Assembly (NCBI GenBank): GCA_029718625.1 | Contig: CM056379.1 | Coordinates: 70,116,670-70,180,669 of the forward strand | Length of the DNA stretch: 64,000 nucleotides | Direction of reading: 5' to 3' | DNA from: Synaphobranchus kaupii | Taxonomy: Eukaryota > Chordata > Actinopteri > Anguilliformes > Synaphobranchidae | In this document: positions 1 to 10,769 of the stretch, piece after piece | Layout of the letters: the number at the start of each line of letters is the position of its first letter | Position numbering within the stretch: the stretch's first letter is position 1 | Program-made: the position numbers and the translations under genes | Notes under the pieces: model-generated | Seen by the model: the letters and a program-made list of their open reading frames with translations, nothing else | Told to the model about the DNA's origin: nothing | Database searches by the model: none

Positions 1-529
1 CTACCTGTCAGTATGATAAAAACAGCCAGTCTCTTAGTAAGAAATGACTATACAAATACACCCACAAACAAACAAAGACTCCTCTCGCTTTCACAGAAGA
101 AAGCAGACAGAGAGAGGAGGAAGAGACAGAAAAGGCAAAAGGGTCTAGGCAACGGAAGAAAGGAAAGACCAGGAAGCGGAGCCAGGGGGGAAAAGTCCTA
201 ATATATCCACAAAGGCAAGTCCCGCATTACTCCAAATAAACACTCTGGAGCAAAAATGGTCTCCTAAAAAACCTAGACCTAATCGTACTGGCTAAGCAAT
301 CAAAGGGCAAAATAATACGACACACAAAATAGGGCAAATAATGCCAGACAATACAAATTAATATCAAAGCCCAGAACGGAGGAAAACATGGGCTTAAATA
401 GCTCCAGGGTAACCACGCACAGGTGTGATGCTGAGAGAAACTCTGCAATCAAGACGGGGCGGAGCAAACATCCACTAAAAGGGCAGCGCCCTCGTGTGGC
501 TACCAAGGAACCCGACCGCAAGGGAAAAA
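1..529 (-). repeat. LTR fragment, cut by the window edge
   Basis: Read on the minus strand, this is a relative of the long solo LTRs at 27978-29700 and 36873-38809. It shares the block around 385-515: a TATA-like stretch, the motif GGGCAGCGCC, and a closing stretch around GACCGCA. It is clearly diverged and its other end lies outside the window. The match stops near 529, where a different repeat begins. No protein is encoded; the 62-aa frame at 13-201 is purine-rich low-complexity translation. Confidence 0.65.
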
Positions 530-1060
530 GGACAGTGACACATTTTTTGTTATTTTGGTTCTGTACTCTAGCACTTTGAGTTTGAAAGGATACATTGACA
601 ATGAGATAGCCCCCGCCCCCGCCCCCGCCCCCCCCCCCCCCCCCCCCCCATTTTCTGGCATCAAAAAATATTGGACAGTTTAACATAATGTTGAATAATA
701 TTTTTTATATTTGGTCGCATATCCTTTGCATGCCATGACTTCCTGATTCCTGATGTCTGTGACCCAACAATATCAAAAGACTCTTGATATCTTATTTTCT
801 GGTACTCTTACAAGCGATACTATACCTTCTCTGCATTTGAATGGATCTCTATGGAAATTGGGGGTGGGACTAGATTTAGCTGTAACCTATGCTGGAACAG
901 TATGGAATACATGGTTGGCGAAATGGCTGTAAGTCATCAAGGTCTGAGTTATCAAACGAGCCTCAAACCATCACTCTGCTGCCAGATATGCAGTAGATAT
1001 GGATTGATCACTTTAAGGCCCCAGGGAACAAACATTTGTTTGTTTTAATTTGTTAAAATG
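530..1060 (+). repeat. Interspersed fish repeat, copy 1
   Basis: This stretch matches 5838-6302 in reverse complement in two blocks: 530-600 against the 6230-6302 end, and 645-700 plus 870-1060 against 5838-6125. Copy 1 has an extra ~150 bp at 700-865 and a pure C/G-rich tract at 610-649 where copy 2 has unique sequence. From general knowledge it resembles a high-copy teleost repeat, but I cannot name the family. It is non-coding. Confidence 0.7.
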
Positions 1061-1906
1061 TATGTATGATATTAAACTTGAGTGTTATTAAGCATCCACC
1101 AAAGTTTGAATGAAAAAAAAAATATATATAAATATGATAAAACACTGCTCAAAAACATCTGAATTAGCTGATCAGACCTGTATTAGGACTGTCGGGACGT
1201 GGTCGTAATATTCTAATGAGCACACTTGATTGACATTCCTCTGTCCAAGAAGACACTCGGCATCACACAAAACAAAAATAAAAAATAGCGGGGAGAATTG
1301 GGGTTGTGCAACCATACGTATATGTACGAACCTACCGACTCTGAATTTAAGAGTGTAGAAATTCCACAACCAGATAAGCTGCGTTCTCTGGCTTCACAGG
1401 TGGTGACGGAATGGTGGGTTTCAAATACTAAGTTTCCATGTAATAATAAACCACATTTCTTAACTTTGTTATAACATTTGTTTCTTCCAAGAAAGACGTG
1501 GGTATTGCTACTAGTTAGCTAGCTAGTTGACATTGGGTAGCTCACATGTTGACTGCCATGGAATTGTTTGGTTGGTTACCCTAGCTCCGCTTCAGTTATG
1601 TGCGTTAAAAGAAATCAACTGCATTGTACCCAGCACCGGCGAGCACAGCGATGAGAAGGCAAATGTGACATTATTAGCTAACGATAGTGCTACACGCCCA
1701 ACGTTAGCCAAGATGCGCGTAACATTACTGAAAGTAGTAGCTAAATCCACAGGGCTAGCTAACACACTGGCCGTGTTCAAATAAGGCATTAATGCAGGAA
1801 CACATTCGTTTTGACAGATGCTGGTGGGAGGGACAAGCGACATCAGCCTTGTGATTGGTTTGGGATTAGTGACGTCACTATTCCCACTTATAGTACCCGC
1901 CCAACT
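1061..1906. other. Unassigned DNA with no gene seen
   Basis: No coding region or repeat copy is recognised here. There is an A/T-rich run at 1110-1140. Short GCTAGCTA-type words cluster at 1510-1770. The right end (1850-1895) has promoter-like motifs listed separately, and the LINE tail starts at 1907. Confidence 0.5.
1854..1893 (+). promoter_or_regulatory. Possible promoter-like motif cluster
   Basis: Within 40 bp lie an inverted CCAAT box (ATTGG, 1854-1858), a perfect cAMP-response element (TGACGTCA, 1870-1877) and a weak TATA-like TTATAG (1888-1893). No exon follows, because the LINE tail begins at 1907. This could be a host promoter cut by the LINE insertion, or chance. Confidence 0.25.
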
Positions 1907-4900
1907 TCAAATCAAATCAAATTTATTGTCACAAGTATAAAGATGAGTGAAATTCTTGAGTGCAGAACTCCGCAACAGTGCAGTAGCAACAGTACAATAT
2001 AATCTAATATATATAAGAACAGCATTGGATGCATAGTATATAAATAAGAAATGCACAAGATAAAATACTAGATGAAAGATGTACAAATATACAGGATAAA
2101 ATACAAGAATGCTAAATATACAGTGGGACATAATGTTGAATATATAGTCCATTAGTTGTGCAATTGTATACAGGAGATGTCACTGTTGTGACCAATGCAG
2201 GCACATACTAGGGGTGGAATGAGCAAAAGTGCAGATGCAATTGAGAAAATAAATAAAGTCTTTAACTAGAACAGGATCTGACACCAATTTAGTGTGGGAG
2301 TGTGCAGGCAACAGACTGGTGCAGTGAGCAGCTGTTTAGTTGTTCAGCAGCCTGATGGCCTGGTGATAGAAGCTGTCCTGTAGTCTGTTTGTTCTATACC
2401 TGATGCTCTGGTACCGCCTGCCAGACGGTAGCAGTGAGAACTGTCCGTGGCTTGGGTGACTGGGGTCCTTGATGATCCTCCGGGTCTTTGTCAGACACCG
2501 CCTGGCGTAGATTACCTGGAGGGAGGGAAGCTCACCTCCTGTAATCCGCTGGGCCGTCCGCACCACCCTCTGTAGTGCTTTGCGGTTGAGGGCAGTGCAG
2601 TTCCCATACCAGGCGGTGATGCAGCCTGTCAAGATGCTCTCGATAGTGCAGCTGTAAAATGACCTGAGGACCCGAGGGCTCATGCCGAACGTCGCCTGAG
2701 ATTGAAGAGGCGCTGTTGAGCCTTTTTCACCACGCTTCCGGTATGTACAGTCCATGTAAGGTCCTCAGTGATGTGCACGCAGAGGAACTTAAAGCTGCTG
2801 ACCCTCTCTACTGCAGCTCCATCGATATCAATGGGTGTGTGCGCTCCCCCCTGCTTCCTGTAGTCCATGATCAGCTCCTTAGTCTTTTTAATGTTGAGGG
2901 AGAGGTTGTTGTCCTGGCACCATTGTGTCAGGGCTATAACCTCCCCCCTGTAGGCCGTCTCGTCGCCGTTGGAGATCAGGCCTACCACCGTCGTGTCATC
3001 TGCAAACTTGGTGACAATGTTAGAGTTCTGCGTGGCCACACAGTCGTGGGTGTACAGGGAGTACAGGAAAGGACTGAGGACGCATCCCTGGGGGGCCCCA
3101 GTGTTGAGGGTCAGTGGAGTGCAGGTGGAGGGCCCATCCTCACCACCTGGCATCGGCCTGACAGGAAGTCAAAGATCCAGCTGCATAGGGAGGTGTTCAG
3201 GCCCAGGGCCCTGAGCTTGGTGTCGAGTTTGGAGGGAACTATGGTGTTAAATGCTGAGCTGTAGTCCACAAACAGAATCCTCACATAGGTGTCCCTCTTA
3301 TCCAGGTGAGTGAGGGCTGTGTGAAGGGCAATGGCAATTGCATCGTCAGTAGACCTGTTTTGACGGTATGCAAATTGCAATGGTATCAGGTAACATGGAG
3401 CAGATTAAGTCTTTGATGAGCCTCTCAAAGCATTTGCTTATGATGGAAGTGAGGGCTACGGGGCACCAGTCATTTAGGCAGGTTACCTTAGATAGTCCCT
3501 GTACCAAAACAATGGTGGACATCTTGAAACATGTGGGGACAACGGACAGGGAAAGGGAGAGATTGAAAATGTCTGTGAACACTCCAGCTAGCTGGTCCGC
3601 GCATTATATCTGGGCCAGCTGCCTTGCGGGTATTTACCCGTTTGAAGGACCTGCGAACGTCATCCACGGAGATCGTAAGTGTACTGACCTTATCGGCAAT
3701 GGGGGCTTTCTCCGGAGGGTTTGTATTATTTACCTCAAACCGAGCGTAAAAGGTGTTTAGCTCGTCCGGGAGAGAGGCAGTGGTGTTTGCTCCACATCCG
3801 GTTTTCCCTTTGAAGTCTGTTATTGTTTGTAATCTTCGCCACATGCTCCTCGCATCGGTTTCGTTGAAATGGGATTCCACCTTGTCTCTTTCTGTTTGGC
3901 TGTTTTAATGGCTTTGCGGAGTTCATAACTTATCTTCATGTGCTCCTCCGCATTCCCAGAATGAAAAGCAGTGGTTTGCGCATATAAAGCTGCGCGTACG
4001 TCTCTATTTATCCACGGCTTTTTATTGGGGTAAATCCAAATTGTTTTATTAGGGACAACAGCCTCTATGCACTTCCTGACAAATCCAGTGACTGATTCTG
4101 TGTACTCGTCGATGTTTTCCGAGGCAACCCAGAACATCTCCCAGTCCACGTGATCAAAACAGTCTTGAAGCACAGAGTCTGATTGGTCCGACCAGCACTG
4201 AACATTCTTTACTACGGGTGCTTCCTGTTGGAGCTTCTGCCTATAGGTGGGGAGGAGCTGAATGGATGAGTGATCTGATTTGCCGAACGGAGGGCGAAGG
4301 TTGGCTTTGTACGCATTCCGGAAGGGAGAATAGCAATGGTCTAATGTTCAATCCCCCCTCGTATTGCAAGCGATATGTTGAAAGTATTTTGGAATAGCTT
4401 TCTTCAGATTTGCTTAATTGAAATCCGTGGCTACAATGAAAGGGGCCTCAGGGTGCGCGGTTTCCTGCTTGTTGATGATGTCATACAGTTCTTTGAGTGC
4501 CAGGTCAGTGTCGGCTTGTGGGGGAATGTAAACAGCTGTGATGATAATCGCTGTAAACTCCCTTGGTAGCCAGAATGGTCGACACATAAGCATGAGATAC
4601 TCCAGATCGGGGAAGCAGAAGGTTTTGAGGGTTTGTACACTCCTCTGATCACACCAAGATTTGTTGATCATGAAGCATACTCTCCCTCCCTTGCTTTTTT
4701 ATAGCTTGGTCCAGTACTTCTCCAGACAATCAGGTTTCCGTGAGGCAGATTATGTTAGTGTCCCTTGTTTCACGCTGGAAAGAGACCCGCGCTCTCAGCT
4801 CGCAGAGCTTGTTGTCCAGGGACTGTACGTTTGCGAGTAAGATGCTAGGGAGCGGAGGGCGGTTATCTCGTCGTCTTAGCCTGACCAGGACGCCAGCTCT

Positions 4901-5165
4901 CCTGCCTCTTCTCCGGCATCTTTACCGTGGAAGGGCGGCCGTGATGAATGGAGCCCCTCCGGTTTGACCAAACAAAGGGTCCACGCTGAAAAAGTCTGGA
5001 TATCGGTAAGTGATCGCTGATCTGATGTCCAGTATTGTTTGTCGGTCGTACATGATGATGCCGGCGACATTTTGAGCAAAAAGAGTAAGAAATAACACAA
5101 AAATAAACAAAGTACTGCAAAGTTGTCTCAGAGCTTGCAACAAGGCAACCATACTCTGCGCCATC
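1907..5165 (-). mobile_element. L2/CR1-like non-LTR retrotransposon, broken
   Basis: A minus-strand LINE. Its 3' end is at 1907-1925, where plus-strand CAAAT repeats form the short-repeat tail typical of L2/CR1 elements rather than poly(A). The 3' UTR is 1926-2338 and the ORF2-like protein runs from about 5164 down to 2339. It is near full length for the coding part but riddled with frameshifts. The clade is assigned from the tail, the APE-type endonuclease and the RT style. No target duplication was identified. Confidence 0.85.
2339..5164 (-). pseudogene. LINE ORF2: endonuclease-reverse transcriptase remnant
   Basis: This would have encoded the single large protein that nicks DNA and reverse-transcribes the element. 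An N-terminal segment reads 5164-4863. An APE-type endonuclease piece reads 4671-4414 and ends in VATDFN, where such enzymes normally have GDFN. A linker lies at 4173-3735 and RT at 3880-2680. The catalytic FADD box is intact at 2995-3006, preceded by GAPQGCVLSP. The C-terminal part ends with AIRLLNN at 2339. The reading frame changes at about 4870, 4400, 3740, 3480, 3370, 3140 and 2710, so no functional protein is possible. The plus-strand frame at 2716-3264 is its shadow. Confidence 0.9.
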
Positions 5166-5233
5166 TTGATGTCATCTTATCAATACAAAAACAAGGGTAA
5201 AAGTATCCAGAATTCAGAAAGTAATTTGTAATA

Positions 5234-5774
5234 CACTGCCTGGCCAAAAAAAAAGTCGCAGTTGCATCAGTCATGCATAGTGCCCACTGTACAAGCCGCT
5301 GGAGGCAGTGTTATGATCTGGGGTTGCTTCAATTGGTCAGGTCTAGGCTCAGCAACGTTATGCAGCAATAAAATGAAGTCAGCTGAGTTCCTGAATGTAC
5401 TGAATGACCAGGTTATCCCATCAATGGGCATATTCCAGGACGACAATGCCAAGATTCATCGGGCTCAAATTGTGAAAGAGTGGTTCAGGGAGCATGAGGA
5501 ATCATTTTCACACATGAATTGGCCACCAGAGTCCTGACCTTAACCCTATTGAAAGTCTTTGGGATGTGCTGGAGAAGACTTCACGGAGTGGTTCGACTCT
5601 CCCGTCGTCAATACAAGATCTCGGCCAAAGATTTATGCAAGTCTGGACGGAAATAAATGTTGTGACGTTGCATAAGGTTGTCGAAACAATGCCACGACGA
5701 ATGCATGCCATAATCAAAGCTAAAGGCGGTCCAACAAAATATTAGTGTGCAACTTTTTTTTTGGCCGGGCAGTG
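5234..5774 (+). mobile_element. Internally deleted Tc1-like transposon
   Basis: The terminal inverted repeats start CACTGCCTGGCC on the left and, read inward from the right, CACTGCCCGGCC, followed by an A/T run. TA dinucleotides flank both sides (5232-5233 and 5775-5776), as expected for Tc1/mariner. At 541 bp it has lost the N-terminal half of its transposase gene. It lies just outside the 5' end of the LINE. Confidence 0.9.
5301..5745 (+). pseudogene. Tc1 transposase, C-terminal half
   Basis: The DNA-binding half of the DDE transposase is missing. The frame begins around [10 protein letters not shown] and includes [12 protein letters not shown], which carries the second catalytic Asp. A single-base loss near 5533 shifts the frame inside the SPDLNP motif before the catalytic Glu region. 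The shifted frame continues to a stop at 5743-5745 after a PTKY-like end. Non-functional. Confidence 0.88.
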
Positions 5775-5837
5775 TATGTATTTCCAATACAAGCATATGC
5801 ATATTGTATGTCCACAAGACTCAAAGTAACCTAATTG

Positions 5838-6302
5838 CAAGGCAATCACAAATATTTGTTCCCTGGGGCTTTAAGGGTTGTTTCTCCTGACAAATTTTCC
5901 TATTGAACCCTATGGAACAATAAATCAGGAGAAGAAACCCTTCAAGTTATCCATCCATATCTACTGCATATCTGGCAGCAGAGTGATGGTTTAAGGCTTG
6001 TTTGATATGTCAGACACATGCCATTTAGCCAACCATGTGTTCCATACTGTTCCAGTGTAATTTACAGCTAAATATGTTAAAATTATTATGTTAAACTGTC
6101 CAATATTTTTTGATGCTGAAAATGGGGGGGACTATGAACAAAAGGTTCTATAATTTCTAAATGGTTCATCCGATATGGATGAAAATACCCTCAAATTAAA
6201 GCTGAAAGTCTGCACTTCAACCTCATTGTCATTGTATCCTTTCAAACTCAAAGTGCTAGAGTACAGAACCAAAATAACAAAAAATGTGTCACTGTCCAAT
6301 GA
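5838..6302 (-). repeat. Interspersed fish repeat, copy 2 (inverted)
   Basis: Reverse-complement counterpart of 530-1060. The stretch 5840-6125 matches 645-1060 without its 150-bp middle, and 6230-6302 matches 530-600. It keeps about 100 bp (6126-6228) that is replaced by a C-tract in copy 1. Non-coding; family not named. Confidence 0.7.
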
Positions 6303-6567
6303 ATTATGGTGCTCACTGTATATGTGACCCCATATATTGTCCACAATGATGATGTAAACTGGCTTACCTATTTGAAGAGAGATATGGGACCTGGGTTATT
6401 CAGTGCTAAGGCCTTGGGCAGGTGTTGCAAGTTGAACTATGAACTGGGTGTAAATGTACTTGTACATTATAAAATACAATAATTCTAAATGTGGTTTCTA
6501 TAATAAATGAGCACGGTGCCTTCACCTAATAAATATCCTCAATTGTAAAAAGGTTGTCCACTAAATG

Positions 6568-7274
6568 TGTAAGGGGGAGTGTAAGGTTCGGAGAACCAAA
6601 CGCAACCGATAAGGATTTCTAAAAGCATATCTAAAGAGATACGCCACAAAACGTGGAAATAGCCGCACCAGAAACACAGGATCGGGAACAAAACTTCCCT
6701 AGCACAAGGCAAAACAAAGCAACCTCCAAAAACCGAGGCAATCTCAATAAACAGCGAGAATAACTCACAAAAGAACCTCACACACTAAAATATTAGGTGT
6801 ATTAGGAGGTGATATCAGGTGAAACAAAACAAAACTCGATAAAACGAGTGAGGGAAAAGAATAGAAAAGACCTGTTAGCCAGAGCTCTTGTGGCAAGAGA
6901 GCTGAACACAACTGGCAACAGGTGAAAAGAGAAAAGGATAAAGAAAGATTGGAAAGTAAAGAAAAAACCAATCTAATCCTAAATCTTCTAACCGGACTTG
7001 CTGCGTTTCCTATTCGTACAAACCAGAAATGCAACGACCGAAATTCCTATACCTTTACCGACTTCGTTTGCACGTAACGAAGACAATATCGAAGTGTCGG
7101 AAATGCGGAAGTCCTGGGCTATATATAGCCGGCAGGAAACGCAAAAAAGGTGTAGGGAATAATTGTCGGGTAAGCTACAAACACCGGAATGGGAAAAAAT
7201 CCAATAGAGCGTCCTGACGATGCCAAAAGGAAAACCGAACACAGAAACAGCAGAGGCTGCTAGAAACCATGACA
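6568..7274 (-). repeat. Solo LTR with perfect 5-bp target duplication
   Basis: On the minus strand it begins TGTCATGGTT and ends CCTTACA. The 5-bp AAATG flanks it on both sides (6563-6567 and 7275-7279). It is related to the 5' LTR at 17728-18430, sharing a TATA-like centre and the start TGTCATGG. No internal region remains, so it is a solo LTR left by LTR-LTR recombination. Confidence 0.9.
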
Positions 7275-8093
7275 AAATGATGTGATGGACTTCTGAACTG
7301 TTACTGGAATAGGATGTTAGCCACCTTGGGGCTCCATGCTCTGATTAACCTCTTGCTGCCAAACGCCCCCTAGCAGTAACGCGGGCGTTACGGAAATTAT
7401 TAAATTATACATTTCATTAATTTAATAATATATAATAAACCGCTCACCTCAATATTTTGATTAAATATCCTTACGATATATCCATTCCTTCTGGGAAAGT
7501 GGTTTTTAAGCCCAAAACGTCGAGATAAAACTTCGTAAATAACGTTGGAAACTCTGACCTAATTCTCAAATGTATTGCAGCTTGATGTCACACCATAAAC
7601 AATGTGCTGGTAAACTGTTCTGCTTAATTGTATTTCACAAAACTTTGGTTTGAAAAATCATTATACCTTTAGGCTTCAAGAAAAAATACTTTAAAACTTT
7701 CATAAGGCTGTACATGATTTTTTTCCAATTTTAAACCGACTTTTTTGCACTTGATTACGACTCGTTCAGCTGTGTTCACTTTGGCGTTGTGAAACTCAGC
7801 CAGTTTCTGGAGTACCAATCCCGTGGCTTAGTATATGTTAGCAAGAGTGGTTTTGAACTTGTTTGCAGAGATTTATGCAAAACCGTCGTCAATTGGGTGT
7901 ATTTCTTTGACTGATAGCACAATAGGCCTATCTGAAGTGGGAAAAACTGTATTCGACCCGCCTCCACTCCGAGTATTATTTGCTTTCCATTGGGTTTTAA
8001 AACTGTCTGTCAAATATTCCAGCCAATAGCCAAGACTCTTATCTTTCAAACAAGCCCTCATTCAACACATTGCCATCGTAAATCAAGGAAATA

Positions 8094-8697
8094 CAGCCCT
8101 GCGTATAAGGAAGTGGCAACCACGCGTAATTATCGAACCAAGATGGCGCAGTGTTTTTACCTTGTAGCGTAGCTCGCTACATTCCGTTTAGCAAAGCACA
8201 ATTCATAAGGTAACTGCGCTGTTTATCTTTTTACTTTACAGTCTTTTTCATACAGTTTTTGGTTAGTTATGTCTAGGTTATTCAGGTGTTTCTCTGTGCA
8301 GCAGGTCCTAGCCGAAATATGGTTTTGGGGTCTCAGTGACGCAGAGTGATATAAGGTAACAGATTATTTTGCCGGTATACCAGTGCGAATTCACTGTTAT
8401 TATAAAACGAATCCCTCTGAATTAAATGAATATAGCTAACATTACTATATTGTAACAATGGCAAGCTAGCCAGCAAAATTACACATAGCAGCTAGCTATC
8501 TATTTGTGTCTGAGACAAGTGCAGCCCTGTGTAAGAGGAATTATCAAACCGAGATGGCGCAGTGCTTTTACCTTGTAGCGTAGCTCGCTACATTCTGTTT
8601 AGCAAAGCACAATTCATAAGTTAAATGCGCTGTTTATATTTTTACTTTACAGTTTCTTTCATACAGTTTTTGGTTAGTTATGTCTAGGTTATTCAGG
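8094..8697 (+). repeat. Direct duplication inside piggyBac-like copy 1
   Basis: The segment 8094-8286 recurs at 8522-8697, with a 16-bp difference near 8118. Each copy covers the GATGGCGCAG motif, the TAGCGTAGCTCGCTA palindrome and the start of the small reading frame. The other family member (35201-40161) has only one copy, so the duplication arose in this lineage. Confidence 0.85.
8269..8349 (+). pseudogene. Remnant first exon of a piggyBac-type protein
   Basis: A short frame starting MSRLFRCFSVQQVLAE, homologous to the frame at 36131-36270. It has lost the acidic middle and ends after LSDAE. The copy-2 version is longer and ends at a splice donor, so this looks like a deleted first coding exon. 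Assignment to piggyBac rests on the element's TTAA ends, not on this peptide. Confidence 0.5.
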
Positions 8698-9427
8698 CAA
8701 TTTATGCATGACCTAACACGAGGGAGAGATAACATGAGGATGAGTTTGTTGTTGTTGATTATTATGCAGGCATTTATTTTATCTAGGGTGGACATTTGAT
8801 TTTATATACCTGGACTAATTTCTGGCTAATGAGGCAGAGCTTTTTGGGGACCACGGCTAGGCTAGTTAGTTGTGTAATATTAAACACACCAAAAACACAT
8901 CTAAATTAACTTTTATTGCCAATTATCAGATTTTATTGTAAAACTTAAAAAATAAATTATATTGAGACTTTTCTGGAACCTGGGCCATTTTGCACAATTT
9001 GGCACAATTTGTGCCAACTTTGGTAACCGAAATGGTTCACCTGAAAAAAAGCTCTGTAGAATTTGAATGATTTGAGATATTGACACCATATGTTTAGCAG
9101 AGATAGGCAGCATATTGATGAATCACAAACAGGAGTTATTTCCTCCATAGCTATTGTAGCTCATCAGGTAAAAAATCTGAAATTTGAATTTAGGTACCCG
9201 TTTTTTGTTTTTTCACAATTTCTGTACATAAATTGTTGTAGTTAAGTAGCAAGAAGTGTATGTATATGAATTATGACTACTTAGTCATAATAGTGCAGTT
9301 CTCTGTTTTAATAAAAGCTATAAACCATATTTGTAGCCTTTACAGTTTTTGAGATAAACAGCTTTGTTTGTCACTAGTAAAAACAGGCGAGAATTGGTAT
9401 ATTTTGCCCTTGGTATTAAGAGGTTAA

Positions 9428-10769
9428 AGTGGTGAAAAGTGTGTACCTATCAGCTCACATTCCAACATACTTTAGAGGGGAGAAGGACTGGGAAGTAGGT
9501 GTAAGGGACGCCCCGGACTGAACCTGCCCTGGCGGTGGGTGAGGAAGCACGTGAGCGCTGATGCAAGGAGGCAGGTCTGCTTCGGGAGCCTGCCAAAGCA
9601 CCCCGTCCTGCTGCAGAGGTGTGGGGTGAGGAATAGGGAGTGGGCAGAAGCCGGGCGATTATCGGTGTCAGAGAGATGAGCCACTAGCCGGCGGGACTGA
9701 GCGATGTGCGCGGTTGTCTGGCTCCACCCCACCCCCGTGCCATCATCAATGTATTCACTTCATGTCTGGTGACCTGAATAAGAACCACTGGTGCCAAATT
9801 AGGACTGGAAATCATCAGGGTTGTACTGTCAACAGTAACGATTAGTGTTGTAGTGTAGCAGCGACCGCAAGGCTCTTGGTCTGAAATCCCATAAGATAAG
9901 AGGTAATGTATTCCTTGGCAAGATTTTTGAAAATACATCGGTTTTTGTCTCAAAATATATGCATACAGTGTTTGAGTTGGAACAGTGCTGTGTGAAGGTT
10001 CCCCCTGAAAGTTTGTTTATGCTTGAGTCTCACTGGTTGTGTGTGTGTGCCTGCAGGCACACATGCTTGTTGGTGGATGTCCCATTGTCTCCATCTGAGC
10101 GTCTGCCCATGTGCATGCCCGTGTGGACGTGGGGTCAGGTGTGCCAAAATGTGGCTGTGCTGCCCTGTGGATGGCGGTCAAGGCACCCTGGCAATTGGCG
10201 GAAAAGAGCACTGATGCTCTTTCTCCTCCGTGGAGAACACAGAGGTGCAGCATGAAGCACAAATCCTCACTTCCTCTGAAACTTCCAGCACACTTTTTTC
10301 CTGTCCAAATTCCACAGCCATTAAACTTTCCTGGCAACTGTTCAGAAAACAACAGTGCCACCTCGCCCAGAAATCCCCACCCCACTTCCCCTCCCTGGAT
10401 ATCAGGGATCTGTTAAATCATCTGATCTCTTAAAAAAGTATCTGACATCATACTTGTTTTTTTCTTTCATTCAGTTTACCTCCAAAATGTCTACTGGTTT
10501 TCACAAAGGGTCAAGATGTACTGTGGGTGAATGTAGGAGGTCTGTTCTCTTCTATTTAGTCTCAATTTTGGCTCCTGCATGTAATGACGATATAAAACAT
10601 GGACAAATTACCACAAATCAAATATTTAAACAGAGATATAATTTTAAAGCTATTTTAACAGTACTTTTAATCTTAATCTGCTAACAGGCATTGTAAATTA
10701 TTTGTGTCACAGAGCTACTGCGCTGGATTTCTTAGATTTTTATGACAACAAGCTTACTGTTATTATTTA
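9428..10769. other. Unassigned DNA with no recognisable gene
   Basis: Overlapping frames occur on both strands at 9470-10430, with none resembling a known protein and none dominating. A 20-bp perfect palindrome centred on CTGCAG lies at 10044-10063. G+C content is raised at 9480-9730 and 10040-10400. Confidence 0.5.

Larger units (their letters stand above)
7349..9423 (+). mobile_element. Non-autonomous piggyBac-like element, copy 1
   Basis: It is flanked by TTAA on both sides (7345-7348 and 9424-9427). Its ends are inverted: CCTCTT at the left, AAGAGG at the right. A subterminal hairpin (GTAACGC/GCGTTAC) sits at 7375-7390. It is homologous along its length to 35201-40161. The TTAA target is diagnostic of piggyBac. 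At 2075 bp, no catalytic transposase domain is visible. Confidence 0.82.

Noticed and set aside
530..540. GACAGTGACA as the terminal bases of the LTR fragment
   Set aside because: The same bases continue the match with the interspersed repeat at 6292-6302, so the junction is better placed near 529.
2716..3264. A 182-codon plus-strand frame
   Set aside because: It is the antisense shadow of the LINE reverse transcriptase, which carries FADD on the minus strand.
9470..10433. Several overlapping frames of 60-120 codons on both strands
   Set aside because: None dominates, none resembles a known protein, and the G/C-rich composition explains the openness.
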